Positions 36,886 to 45,589 of a stretch of DNA of 64,000 bases are shown here, piece by piece. Source of the DNA: Bacillus methanolicus PB1. Its GTDB lineage: Bacteria; Bacillota; Bacilli; Bacillales; Cytobacillaceae. Location of the stretch: assembly GCF_000262755.1 (NCBI RefSeq), contig NZ_AFEU01000003.1:558001-622000 (forward strand). Direction: 5' to 3'. Position 1 is the stretch's first letter; every line of letters begins with the position of its first letter. The translations under genes were made by a program, and so were the position numbers. Under the pieces are notes generated by a model. That model did not search any database. It was given only the letters and a program-made list of their open reading frames with translations, and was not told the DNA's origin.

Positions 36886-37287
36886 TTGATTGAAGTCTAT
36901 ATTGACGGAGCAAGTGCCGGCACCCCCGGGCCAAGCGGAGCCGGAATATTTATTAAAGCGCTCGGGAATGTAGAAAGATACTCAATCCCGCTCGGAACGA
37001 TGACAAATCATGAAGCAGAGTTCCATGCATTTATTAAGGCGATGGAAATCTGCATTGAAAAAGGATACAGAACGGTTTCATTTCGCACTGATTCTGAATT
37101 AGTCAACAGAGCCATTGAAAAAGAATTTGTAAAAAACAAAAATTATGCACCTTTATTAAAAAAGGCATTAAAGCTCTCTGAACAATTTGATTTATTTTTC
37201 ATGAAATGGATCCCGAGCAGCGAAAACAAAACGGCTGATCATTTAGCGCGGATGGCTGTTCGAAAAAATAGCTGGAAGGAAGTTTGA
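36886..37287 (+). CDS. ypdQ: RNase HI-like protein YpdQ
   Basis: 133 residues from TTG 36886, after GGGAGGAATCATT; the ATG at 36871 overlaps that site. Length and start (IEVYIDGASAGTPGPSGAG) fit B. subtilis YpdQ. Acidic residues: YIDGAS, HEAEFHAF, RTDSELV and TADHLAR. Whether it cleaves RNA in hybrids is uncertain; the B. subtilis copy was reported inactive. The eamA gene starts seven bases after it, so they are probably cotranscribed. Confidence 0.82.
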   Translation: MIEVYIDGASAGTPGPSGAGIFIKALGNVERYSIPLGTMTNHEAEFHAFIKAMEICIEKGYRTVSFRTDSELVNRAIEKEFVKNKNYAPLLKKALKLSEQFDLFFMKWIPSSENKTADHLARMAVRKNSWKEV

Positions 37288-37294
37288 TCGTACT

Positions 37295-38218
37295 ATGAAA
37301 AAAACATTTTTTGCTGATGTTAGCCTCCTCTTCGTTGCTTTCATTTGGGGATCCACTTTCGTCCTTGTACAGAATGCCATTTCTTTTTTAGCGCCTTTTT
37401 CATTTAATGGGATCCGTTTTTTTGCTGCTGCGGTTCTGTTAGGAGGCTGGCTGCTTTTATTTGAAAGAAAACAAATTCGCTATTTTAATCGAAAAATGCT
37501 TTTATCAGGAATGTTATTAGGCGTTTTGTTGTTTATCGGATATGCATTTCAAACAGTCGGTCTTCTTTATACATCTTCATCTAAGGCCGGATTCATTACA
37601 GGTTTAAGTGTCGTAATGGTTCCAATGTTTGCGATTTTTCTGTTAAAACAGCGGCCCGGCATAAATGCCGTTGTCGGTGTATTTATCGCCACTGCCGGCT
37701 TGTATTTGCTTACAATGACGGACACCTCAAAGTTAAATATTGGTGATGGTTTTGTTTTTATTTGTGCGATCGGGTTTGCTTTGCATATTATTTTTACAGG
37801 AAAGTTTAGCAATAACTATCCATCCTTGCTGTTGACGGTTGTGCAAATTTCAACGGTAGCCATTTTGTCGTCCATATTTGCAATTGGATTTGAAAATTGG
37901 CAGAATGCTTTTCAGCCTGATGTCGTGTTATCAGAAAAAGTCCTTGCTGGACTGATTATCACTTCTGTTTTTGCAACGGCCCTTGCGTTTTTTGCACAAA
38001 CGAATTTTCAAAAATTTACAACGCCAACGAGAGTCGCACTTATTTTTGCCATGGAGCCTGTTTTTGCCGCTGTCACAGCATTTATCTGGGCAGGAGAACG
38101 CTTGTCATACTCTGCGATCATCGGTTGTATCCTTATCTTTTCAGGAATGGTGATTGCTGAACTTCCAGTAAAAAAAGGTGTGTTTCTTGGTAAGTTTAAG
38201 CGGAAACACGCTGCGTAA
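37295..38218 (+). CDS. EamA/DMT-family transporter (downstream of ypdQ)
   Basis: 307 residues, ten membrane helices in two EamA repeats (first WGSTFVLVQNAISFLAPFSF, second starting near GDGFVFICAIGFALHIIFTG). The C-terminus is basic (KFKRKHAA), cytoplasmic. Such proteins export amino acids, nucleobases or other metabolites; the substrate cannot be named. GAAGGAAG precedes the ATG within ypdQ's last codons. A second EamA gene of different sequence lies at 52.9-53.9 kb. Confidence 0.85.
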   Translation: MKKTFFADVSLLFVAFIWGSTFVLVQNAISFLAPFSFNGIRFFAAAVLLGGWLLLFERKQIRYFNRKMLLSGMLLGVLLFIGYAFQTVGLLYTSSSKAGFITGLSVVMVPMFAIFLLKQRPGINAVVGVFIATAGLYLLTMTDTSKLNIGDGFVFICAIGFALHIIFTGKFSNNYPSLLLTVVQISTVAILSSIFAIGFENWQNAFQPDVVLSEKVLAGLIITSVFATALAFFAQTNFQKFTTPTRVALIFAMEPVFAAVTAFIWAGERLSYSAIIGCILIFSGMVIAELPVKKGVFLGKFKRKHAA

Positions 38219-38260
38219 TAAATTTGAGTAATACCGAACTGAAACCAGGTACTTTTTGTT

Positions 38261-38455
38261 CATATCTTGGAATGAAAGCTCATAAATGAGGTCGACGGCC
38301 ATATATCGAATCGAAGGCTCATATATCGAAATAAAGGCTCATTTCTCGCAGCGAAGGCTCATAAATCCAAATAAGGGCTCAAATTTCGAAACGAAGGCTT
38401 ATATATCAGAATAAAGGCTCATTTCTCGAAATAAAAGCTCATAACCTTATCTAAT
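38261..38455 (+). repeat. Array 2 of the 20-nt GGCTCAT repeat
   Basis: Head ATATCTTGGAATGAAAGCTC at 38263, then units at 38277, 38297, 38316, 38336, 38356, 38376, 38396, 38416 and 38436: all steps 20 bases except one of 19. Unit form GGCTCATWTMTCGAAAYRAA. Lies in the 355-base gap between convergent genes. Confidence 0.88.
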
Positions 38456-38523
38456 CATATATCAGAGCGAGTAATCCCATTATCTATAAACAAAAAAAGC
38501 TGGTTTTACTTTAAAATCGTAAA

Positions 38524-38562
38524 GGGACTGGCCTTAATTTGATCCAAAAAAGGTCAGCCCTC
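38524..38562. terminator. Bidirectional hairpin between convergent genes
   Basis: GGGACTGGCCTT...AAGGTCAGCCCTC pairs over about 12 positions with AATTTGATCCAAA as loop and TTTTT on the plus side. It resembles a worn palindromic repeat. Confidence 0.65.
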
Positions 38563-38573
38563 TTTTTACCAGT

Positions 38574-38855
38574 TCAAATCACGATTAAATGGTTTTCCTT
38601 CACAAATTGAATCGCTTCGTGCCGGTTTTTAATTTTGTTTGCGATTAATGTCTCAAGTAAAGAGATATAGAAACTTCCGTCAAATTCCTTTTGCGCTTTT
38701 ATGGTTAGTTCGATTGCCGTGTTTGTAAGTTCATCAGATGCATTTGTATAATTTTTTCCAAAATAAATAAATCCAACAGCATCCTCCCTAATTCGAAAGC
38801 CTTTTGTTTGCAAATAGTGCAAATAATCTTTCACTGTCCGCACTGACTTTTCCAT
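38574..38855 (-). CDS. Conserved hypothetical protein, 93 residues
   Basis: ATG 38855 follows GGGGGATAGGG. Soluble alpha/beta protein: SVRTVKDYLHYLQTKGFRI, then DAVGFIYFGKNYTNASDELT and a helical second half (KAQKEFDGSFYISLLETLIA). No motif I can tie to a function. The gene lies alone between a repeat array and an interspersed repeat. Confidence 0.7.
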   Translation of the reverse strand: MEKSVRTVKDYLHYLQTKGFRIREDAVGFIYFGKNYTNASDELTNTAIELTIKAQKEFDGSFYISLLETLIANKIKNRHEAIQFVKENHLIVI

Positions 38856-38921
38856 CCCTATCCCCCGGATCTGTAATTTTCCCTAACTAATTTTACTTTA
38901 AATTTCGACAAGTTTCTATCG

Positions 38922-39010
38922 TTTTTTTGTGGAAAAGGGGCAGAGCGGCACGAACAAAAATAGAAATTTCAACCTGCTTTAGGCTTTGCTTTCACCGCCT
39001 TATTTTGTTG
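38922..39010 (+). repeat. Interspersed repeat family 3, copy 2
   Basis: TTTTTTTGTGGAAAAGGGGC, AACAAAAATAGAAAT, CAACCTGC, GCTTTGCTTTCACCGCCTTATTTTGTTG: the same block order as the minus-strand copy at 29599-29726. Upstream of yuiD's neighbour; no coding capacity. Confidence 0.7.
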
Positions 39011-39047
39011 ATTAACTTTCAAAATTTTTAGGATTGGGTATTTAAGA

Positions 39048-39515
39048 TTAATGCTTTTTGTTTTTCGTCAAAAAATAGCCGATTGTGCCGACAAGAACTC
39101 CGAGGAGAGCACCTCCTATAACTTCTTCCGGTTTATGGCCAAGCATTTCTTTCAATTTTTTCGGCGACTTTTCTTCAAATTTTACACTTTCATCTTTATG
39201 GATTTTCTCAACTAATTCCCCTAGGTCATTTACTTTCAACGTCAGCTCGCCAGTCTGGCGCCTAATTCCCTGTGCATCATACATAACAATTAACCCATAA
39301 ATAAGGGACAAGGCAAAATCAATCGTCGGCATTCCTCTTTTTAATGCAATATACGTTGTTAATGACGAAACCCCTGCCGAATGGGAACTTGGCATACCGC
39401 CCGTTTGAAAAAAGAGCTCGGGCTTCCATACTTTGTTTTTTACAAAATAAATTGGAATTTTTAACACCTGAGCCAGTCCAATACTGAGCAATGCAATGTA
39501 AACCCCTTTATTCAT
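39048..39515 (-). CDS. yuiD: Divergent PAP2-family membrane protein (YuiD-like)
   Basis: 155 residues, four membrane segments. Signature GGMPSSHSAGVSSLTTY with the SSHS of PAP2 phosphatases, and YDAQGIRRQTGEL; the family (DUF212) lacks part of the classic acid phosphatase triad, so activity is uncertain. B. subtilis YuiD has the same build. AGAGGTGAAGGT precedes the ATG. It is divergent from sspL. Confidence 0.85.
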   Translation of the reverse strand: MNKGVYIALLSIGLAQVLKIPIYFVKNKVWKPELFFQTGGMPSSHSAGVSSLTTYIALKRGMPTIDFALSLIYGLIVMYDAQGIRRQTGELTLKVNDLGELVEKIHKDESVKFEEKSPKKLKEMLGHKPEEVIGGALLGVLVGTIGYFLTKNKKH

Positions 39516-39662
39516 ACCTTCACCTCTTTGTTAGTTTGAAAAAAGCCGAGTGAATTTATTCTTTTTGGTTATGATAAAAGTAATGTCCTCTATTTTTGGG
39601 TAAATTAAGATGATTACTAATTCATGTAAAATTCAACCATTAAAGTGTGGAGGTATCTTCGA

Positions 39663-39800
39663 ATGAGCAAAAAACACAACAGAAACAGAGGAACAAGAGC
39701 ACCGGGAGTAACTCCTCAAGGGTATGGACAGGATGCAGAGTTTGATGAAGATCCGAAAAGCAAATTAGAAAATGCTGCCAAAAAGAAAAATACGAAATAG
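39663..39800 (+). CDS. sspL: Small acid-soluble spore protein L
   Basis: 45 residues from ATG 39663, with GGAGGT upstream. Sequence SKKHNRNRGTRAPGVTPQGY then FDEDPKSKLENAAKKK closely follows B. subtilis SspL (its GVTPQG and DPKTELEERAKK). Very basic, no Cys or Trp. Expected to be made in the forespore under sigma G. A MITE-like element follows 19 bases after the stop. Confidence 0.82.
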   Translation: MSKKHNRNRGTRAPGVTPQGYGQDAEFDEDPKSKLENAAKKKNTK

Positions 39801-39818
39801 AAAAATTAAAACAGGTAA

Positions 39819-39917
39819 AGGCTGTCTCAATCCTAAGGGTCAGACCCCATAATGTTGTATATGTGTGCTAAATATTGATAAATGCACATGGGGTCAGATC
39901 CTTATGAGACAGCCTCA
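39819..39917 (+). mobile_element. MITE-like element, subfamily A copy 3 (shortened)
   Basis: Ends AGGCTGTCTCAATCCTAAGG and CCTTATGAGACAGCCTCAT; inner GGGTCAGACCCC and GGGGTCAGATCC; centre GATAAATGCACATG shared with the other copies but about 20 bases shorter in the left half. Confidence 0.75.
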
Positions 39918-39926
39918 TATAAAAAA

Positions 39927-39977
39927 ACCGGGCACATGACTGTTCCCAGTAAAGTGGATCGTTCACGAATACCCGGT
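39927..39977. terminator. Long hairpin with T-run after sspL
   Basis: ACCGGG...CCCGGT with about 38 bases between, flanked by seven A on the left and CTCTTTTT on the right; could end transcription either way. Confidence 0.55.
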
Positions 39978-39990
39978 CTCTTTTTAATAT

Positions 39991-40174
39991 ATTGGAATGA
40001 AAAGCTCATAAATGTGATCGACGGCTCATAATTTTAAATGAAGGCTCATTTATCGGAACGAAGGCTCATATTTCGAAATAAAGGCGTATAAAACAAAACG
40101 AAGGCTCATATTTCGAAACGAAGGCGCATAAAACAAAACGAAGGCTCATAAATCAAAATAACGGCTCATATTTT
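39991..40174 (+). repeat. Array 3 of the 20-nt GGCTCAT repeat
   Basis: Head ATTGGAATGAAAAGCTC at 39990, then units at 40003, 40023, 40043, 40063, 40083, 40103, 40123, 40143 and 40163: every step exactly 20. Two sub-types alternate (GGCTCATATTTCGAAACGAA and GGCGCATAAAACAAAACGAA), showing duplication of 40-base pairs. It ends three bases before the ypcP stop. Confidence 0.9.
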
Positions 40175-40176
40175 TC

Positions 40177-41061
40177 TCAAGCATATTCTTTTTCAATCTC
40201 TAAATACCTGTGCAGCCCTCTAAATTCAAGTTCTTTAAATTTTTCAATCACTTTTTGCCGGTCGATTTGAAATAATGCATCATTGAGGCTGCAAGACACC
40301 GGGGCATCGCACTTAATTTCGGCCAGCTGTCTGCTTAAGTACATCATTTCAAGGTCCTGTTCGATTTTCGTTCTCTGTGCTTTTGACAAGTTCTTAAGAT
40401 TGGAAACAATCCCTTCAACATTTTGAAATTGCTGCACAAGCTTTAAAGCTGTTTTCTCGCCGATCCCTCTTACTCCAGGATAATTATCACTTGAGTCTCC
40501 CATCAAGGCTTTGAGATCAATCATCTGTTGTGGATAAATGCCTTTTTCCTCAAAAAATAACTCTTTCGTATAAACATGATAATTTCCGAAACCTTTTTTT
40601 AACAGCGCGACTGAAATATTTTCGTCAATCAGCTGCAATATATCTTGATCCCCGGTAAGAATAAGAACATCCGCATCTTGACAGCTTTGTATTGCCAGCG
40701 TTCCAATACAGTCATCCGCTTCAAAACCTTCGAGGCCGATATTTGGCACATTAAAAGCTTCCACGATCTCTTTTGCAAGATCAAATTGTGGGAGCAATTC
40801 AACCGGAGGCTCTGAACGGTTCGCCTTATATCCTTCAAAAAGCTCCGTACGAAATGTTTTGCTACCCATATCCCAGCAAACTGCCACGTGTGTCGGATGA
40901 AATTTATTCACCGCTGTAAAAAAGTGTTTGATAAATCCGTATACGCCGTTTGTTGGAATGTCTTTAGAATTTATCATAAATTGACCGGCAACGGCTGTAG
41001 CATAAAACGAACGAAATAATAGCGCCATGCCGTCTACCATCATAAATAATGGCTTTTTCAT
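40177..41061 (-). CDS. ypcP: 5'-3' exonuclease YpcP (PolA-like nuclease domain)
   Basis: 294 residues from ATG 41061. A FEN-like 5' nuclease: acidic metal ligands in MMVDGMALLFRSF, GFEADDCIGTLA, LTGDQDILQLI and GDSSDNYPGVRGIGEKTA (the helix-hairpin-helix DNA-binding motif). It lacks a polymerase domain, so it backs up PolI in removing RNA primers, as found for B. subtilis YpcP. GGAGGG is 14 bases upstream, a loose fit; a start codon further upstream at 41103 is possible. Its stop abuts a repeat array. Confidence 0.9.
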   Translation of the reverse strand: MKKPLFMMVDGMALLFRSFYATAVAGQFMINSKDIPTNGVYGFIKHFFTAVNKFHPTHVAVCWDMGSKTFRTELFEGYKANRSEPPVELLPQFDLAKEIVEAFNVPNIGLEGFEADDCIGTLAIQSCQDADVLILTGDQDILQLIDENISVALLKKGFGNYHVYTKELFFEEKGIYPQQMIDLKALMGDSSDNYPGVRGIGEKTALKLVQQFQNVEGIVSNLKNLSKAQRTKIEQDLEMMYLSRQLAEIKCDAPVSCSLNDALFQIDRQKVIEKFKELEFRGLHRYLEIEKEYA

Positions 41062-41161
41062 TTGTATACTTTGTCCCTCCGATTGTAAAGTCACAATTCT
41101 CATTATAGCATTGGATAAAGGAAGATTGTTTCATAAAGCCTTTAATTCCATACAATATTTT

Positions 41162-41353
41162 TTAAAGGCCCCTTTCCTTCTTTCGTTTTTCCATAAGTTT
41201 TTTCACATGTTCTTTCGGAGTCCAGCAATTGAATTGATAATTTGGCTGCGTTTCATACCCGAGCCTTATACAATGATATTTCATATTCTTCTCTTTCCCC
41301 GTTCTTTCGGCATGAAAATGGATACATGTTGCACATGCGTGAAATGGATTCAT
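41162..41353 (-). CDS. Small cysteine-rich protein, probable zinc binder
   Basis: 63 residues from ATG 41353 (GGGAGAGAATGA before it). Cysteines at HACATCIHFHAER and YHCIRLG...YQFNCW give a CxxC plus two further Cys that could hold one zinc. The C-terminal end is strongly basic (KEHVKKLMEKRKKERGL). No family named. It sits alone between ypcP and dynA. Confidence 0.7.
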   Translation of the reverse strand: MNPFHACATCIHFHAERTGKEKNMKYHCIRLGYETQPNYQFNCWTPKEHVKKLMEKRKKERGL

Positions 41354-41562
41354 TCATTCTCTCCCGCCTTCACCTGTAAAAGCTCCCAAAGCAAACATTT
41401 AAAATTCCCGTTAGATTCATTCCTTTATTTGATTTTGCGAGTATTCAAGCAATTTTTTTTGTTCCTCTAAATAGAATGTGTGTTTATTGACATTCACGAC
41501 CGATCTCAATGTCATAGCGTTTTTCCAATTCTTTCAGCTAATCCTTCATTCGATCCAAACCC

Positions 41563-44500
41563 TTATGAAAAAGAATTCATTTGTTTTTCAATTTCTTTTA
41601 ATTGATCAATCGGAATTCCTTCGCCGAGGGCAGTCATCAATCCGTTGCAGTATTCTTCCGTCTGCTCTGCCAAATTGTGAAGCAGATTGTCAAAGTGAAG
41701 GCTCAGAAGCTTTATATAATGTTCCTTCAAACGGCTGCTTTCTGCTTGTAAATACTTTTCGGCAAGTTCTTGAAGGATTCCTTCCAACTCTTCTGCCAGA
41801 AAGCGCTTTTCGTTTTTTTCGAAAAAAGATTTCAGATTCTTTACTTGGCCTAAAGCTTTTTTGAACATGCCTCTGTCGAGTTCTTTAAAAGCATTGTGAA
41901 ACTCAATTCCGGTAAACTCCGGCGCTTCAAATTGCGAGAACGCAATACCCTCTTCGCTTTTGGCGGCCAATTCTTGTGTAAGGGCAGAATAGAAGTTTTT
42001 AAGGATTTTTGTAATAAACGCCTCAATTCTTAACGATGTCGCTCTCATTTCCTGAGCAAAATCAAATCCGATGCTTTCAAGCAATTCTTCCAAGGAAGTT
42101 TGCAGAGCCTTCTTTATATTTCTGCCATCATCCTTTAGCACTGACGGATTAAATGCTTCTTTGAAAAAATCGCCGAATCGGAAAAACACCCTTTGTTTTA
42201 TATAAAAAACTAATTCATCCGCTTCCTGGATCAGCTGTTTTGTCAAAAAGTCCAGAGATTGAGATTGAAGAAAAGCGAGCAAGCGCTCTTTTTCCGCTTT
42301 CACTTTTTCATATTTTTGTTTTTTTGCCGATTCGTCTTCCATCGCGGAAGCAATAAGCCCGCGGAGAAGGTCGGAAGCGCGGACAAGATCTGCCTCGGCT
42401 GACGATTCAGCAATTTTCATTAAATCTCCACAAATAAAGGAATAGAAAGCCTTTTCAAAAACGTTTATTCGAGATTCTTCAGTCTCTAGCTGCAGTGTTT
42501 TTTCCTTTAAAGCGAGCAAGCTTGAAACCGGGAACAAATTCGGCCGGCGAATGCCGTACTGTACAAGCTGATCTTGTACATATTCCATAACAGAAGCCAT
42601 TTCCTCCTCATTATTGGCAAGGTCAATCGCATTGACAATAAAAAACATTTTATCAAGTTCAAATGTCTCTTTCACCCGGCCCAATTGAATGAGAAATTCC
42701 CGGTCTGCTTTTGAGAAAGCGTGGTTATAGTAAGTGACAAACAAAATCGCATCCGAATTTTTAATATAGTTAAAAGCGACTCCGGTATGGCGTGCATTGA
42801 TGGAATCAGCACCGGGCGTATCCACCAAGGTAATGCCTTCCCTTGTTAACGGACTATCAATGAAAACTTCAATCTCTTCAACAAAACACGATTTTTCTTC
42901 ATTGGCTACAAACTCGCGAAATTCTTTCAAATCGGTTCGAACAATTTCGCCGAGGCGGTTATGAAAAAGTTCAAAGCCTTTGCAAAATGCAGACAGAAAA
43001 GCAAAATGCATTTTTCCGGCAGCATCCGAAACAACTTCTTTTCCAACTATTTTTTTAATAGAAGCCATTCCTTCATGAAAATCTTTCACATCGTATCCAA
43101 AGAAATGCAGCGACCGCTGAACTTCTTCAAAAAGCGCGGCGGATTCTTTTAATTTGACAATCACAGTGCCATGCGGATGTTTTTTGTCAACAGGCTTAAT
43201 TTTATTGATGGCAGCCGTTGTCGGGTTTGGCGAAACCGGAAGCAAATCTGTTCCAATTAAGGCATTGGCAAACGAAGATTTTCCTGCGCTGAATGCACCG
43301 AACAAAGCAACGGTAAATTGCTGGTTTTCAAGGCGTTCTGCTTTGCGAAGAAGCTCGCCGCTCATTTTCTTCATGCCGGGTATAGAGCTGATTTTCTCTC
43401 CTGTTAACCTTAGTTTTCTTGCTAATTTTTCAAAATTGGAATCAGAAAGCGTTTCCAGTCTTCCTTGTTTAATTGAATCATCGGAATCGCCTTTATTCCA
43501 GGCAGTCCATCTCTTCTTGTTCTGCTCAGAAGAATCGTCTTTCACATCTGTTATCATTTCAGGCTCTTCCTCCTCAAATGAAAGAAGAGAAAGGATGGTA
43601 TCATAATCCACGTTTATTTCATTGCTGCCCATTAAAATCCCTTCCATGGCAAAACGGGCAGACATCTGCTTTTCCTGTATGGCATCCAGATTTCTTTTCG
43701 CGTCAGCAAATTTTTGCAATTGATTGAATTCTGCTTGCAGCTTACTTTTTGCGTCAGCATTTTTCACTTGAAGAAAGCTGCTAAAACTTTCGATTAAAGG
43801 AAAGATTTCTTGCTTCGCTGCTTTTTTTAATAACTCAGCTACTTCATTTGTATAATTTAAAACATATTCCCCTGACAGCCTCGCCCCTGGTTTTACGGCC
43901 GACTTTAATAACTCGGTCGGGAATGGGACCGCAAAGTTTTGGGCTTTTTCGGCAAGCTCCGGATGTAAGACTCCTTCATTCTTTAAAGAATTCAGAATCA
44001 ATTCGCGCAAATGCCATTCCAGCTGGGTCTTAACCTTTTTAGAAAGATCGCTGTAAAATTGTTCAAGCCGTTCATTCCGGGCTTCTTCCGTTTTTTGTTT
44101 CGTAAAAAACAAGCCAACTTTAAAATCCGGCTGGAGGGACTCCAAATATTTTTCGGCAAGCTCTCTCGTCTGGTAAGGCATGAGATACGCATTTCTTAGT
44201 ATTTCGTTCAATTCAGTTAGCAGGCGCTCTTTTACTTTGGAAGCAGCTGTATCGATTTCATCTAATTGCTTTTTGAGCTCTTCCAGTTTTTCGGTTACAT
44301 TTTTTTGTTCGTCTTCTGTCAACACTTCTAAGATTTGCTTGTTGGCCTCGATCTCTTCTTCATCACGGGCAGCCAAATACGCATAGTGATCATCTGCAAT
44401 TTTTTTTAGTGAATGAAAGATGGTTATCGGTAAAAGATCATGTCTTTTTGAAATTTTTTCCTTCAACAAATTTTGAAGCATTGAAAATTGGTTCGCTGCA

Positions 44501-45234
44501 TGTTCTCTGTTTTTTAAGCTTGTATAAAAAATTCCTGCAGGTTTCACACCCCAAGAAGCAAACGACTCCTGCACACTTTCCTTGAAAGTTGCAAAACTTA
44601 ATTCTTCTTCTCTATGTTTGTCAATTTGATTGATGACCAAATAGACTTCTTTCCCTGCTTCCGAAAGCGCTTTTGTAAATAAAAAATTCAATTCGGATTG
44701 AACATGATTGTAATCCATCACATAAAAGATAATGTCTGCCAAATGAAGGGCAGATTCGGTCGCAATATGGTGTCCATCATCTGTAGAATCAATCCCGGGA
44801 GTATCCATAACTACCGTGTCTTCAGGGAAATTCGCTTTAGAATGACTGATGACAATTGATTGGATTTCGTCCCCATTTTTTGCATACGCTTTCAATTTGT
44901 CTAAATCGTAAGGAGCCGGATATAGCCGAGGTTTTCCGTGTTTAAAATAAACCTTCGCATAATCCTTTCCTGATTTAATTTTTACGACATTTGCACTCGT
45001 CGGAATCGGACTCGATGGAAGCAGATTTTCACCGATTAACGCATTGATCATGCTTGATTTTCCAGCCGAGAAATGGCCGCAAAATCCTATTGAAAATTCT
45101 TTTTCTTTCCATTTTTTTGCAAGTTGCTTTACTTTTTGTTCATTTTCAAGGTCATTATTTTCTTTGAAAAATGTATATAAGGCAGTGATTTTTTCAATAA
45201 GCGGCAGATCTTGCTGAATAATTGTCTTAATCAT
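41563..45234 (-). CDS. dynA: Dynamin-like membrane GTPase DynA (double dynamin)
   Basis: 1223 residues: two dynamin modules in one chain. First G1 loop GHFSAGKSSMINALIG near 54, with DTPGIDSTDD and NQIDKH; second G1 loop GAFSAGKSSFANALIG near 645, with DTPGADSINARH. Long helical stalks follow each GTPase, with membrane-binding segments. B. subtilis DynA (YpbR) has this same fused form, tethers and fuses membranes and protects against phage and pore-formers. AAGGGG precedes the ATG. It follows bpsAB as in B. subtilis. Confidence 0.95.
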   Translation of the reverse strand: MIKTIIQQDLPLIEKITALYTFFKENNDLENEQKVKQLAKKWKEKEFSIGFCGHFSAGKSSMINALIGENLLPSSPIPTSANVVKIKSGKDYAKVYFKHGKPRLYPAPYDLDKLKAYAKNGDEIQSIVISHSKANFPEDTVVMDTPGIDSTDDGHHIATESALHLADIIFYVMDYNHVQSELNFLFTKALSEAGKEVYLVINQIDKHREEELSFATFKESVQESFASWGVKPAGIFYTSLKNREHAANQFSMLQNLLKEKISKRHDLLPITIFHSLKKIADDHYAYLAARDEEEIEANKQILEVLTEDEQKNVTEKLEELKKQLDEIDTAASKVKERLLTELNEILRNAYLMPYQTRELAEKYLESLQPDFKVGLFFTKQKTEEARNERLEQFYSDLSKKVKTQLEWHLRELILNSLKNEGVLHPELAEKAQNFAVPFPTELLKSAVKPGARLSGEYVLNYTNEVAELLKKAAKQEIFPLIESFSSFLQVKNADAKSKLQAEFNQLQKFADAKRNLDAIQEKQMSARFAMEGILMGSNEINVDYDTILSLLSFEEEEPEMITDVKDDSSEQNKKRWTAWNKGDSDDSIKQGRLETLSDSNFEKLARKLRLTGEKISSIPGMKKMSGELLRKAERLENQQFTVALFGAFSAGKSSFANALIGTDLLPVSPNPTTAAINKIKPVDKKHPHGTVIVKLKESAALFEEVQRSLHFFGYDVKDFHEGMASIKKIVGKEVVSDAAGKMHFAFLSAFCKGFELFHNRLGEIVRTDLKEFREFVANEEKSCFVEEIEVFIDSPLTREGITLVDTPGADSINARHTGVAFNYIKNSDAILFVTYYNHAFSKADREFLIQLGRVKETFELDKMFFIVNAIDLANNEEEMASVMEYVQDQLVQYGIRRPNLFPVSSLLALKEKTLQLETEESRINVFEKAFYSFICGDLMKIAESSAEADLVRASDLLRGLIASAMEDESAKKQKYEKVKAEKERLLAFLQSQSLDFLTKQLIQEADELVFYIKQRVFFRFGDFFKEAFNPSVLKDDGRNIKKALQTSLEELLESIGFDFAQEMRATSLRIEAFITKILKNFYSALTQELAAKSEEGIAFSQFEAPEFTGIEFHNAFKELDRGMFKKALGQVKNLKSFFEKNEKRFLAEELEGILQELAEKYLQAESSRLKEHYIKLLSLHFDNLLHNLAEQTEEYCNGLMTALGEGIPIDQLKEIEKQMNSFS

Positions 45235-45347
45235 AAATAAAATACCCCTTATCTGAACATTTCAATATTGATTCCATTGTAAACGATTTTTCTATACTTT
45301 CATATAAGTCTTTGTTGATTTTCCATTTAACAGTTTATAACAAAACA

Positions 45348-45367
45348 GCCCGGGAGGTTCCCCGGGC
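45348..45367 (-). terminator. GC-rich hairpin after a small membrane peptide gene
   Basis: GCCCGGG-GAACCT-CCCGGGC on the minus strand, followed by TGTTTTG. Strong stem, short T-run. Confidence 0.75.
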
Positions 45368-45389
45368 GGTAAGCATAACAAAAATGATA

Positions 45390-45488
45390 TTATTTTGTTG
45401 ACTGGGCAGGTTTGGTCACATTTTGAAGAACATATTTCATAACAAAACCATAAACAACAACCGTAGAAACAACAAATAGAGTCACCAT
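45390..45488 (-). CDS. 32-residue membrane peptide
   Basis: ATG 45488 follows AAGGATGG at nine bases; a longer frame opens at 45572 but lacks a site. MVTLFVVSTVVVYGFVMKYV is one membrane helix, then a short polar tail VTKPAQSTK. A strong terminator follows. Lies between bpsB and dynA on their strand, where it could be part of the same transcript. Function unknown. Confidence 0.5.
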   Translation of the reverse strand: MVTLFVVSTVVVYGFVMKYVLQNVTKPAQSTK

Positions 45489-45589
45489 ATGTAACACCAT
45501 CCTTGGAAAATGATAGTGAGAATAACTTTCAAATTCAATTAGAATTTTATCATGAACGATAATCATTTTCAATATGAAGGTTCAATTTT

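Noticed and set aside
38261-38455. CRISPR array
   Set aside because: The 20-nt units are tandem without spacers, degenerate, and no cas gene is near.
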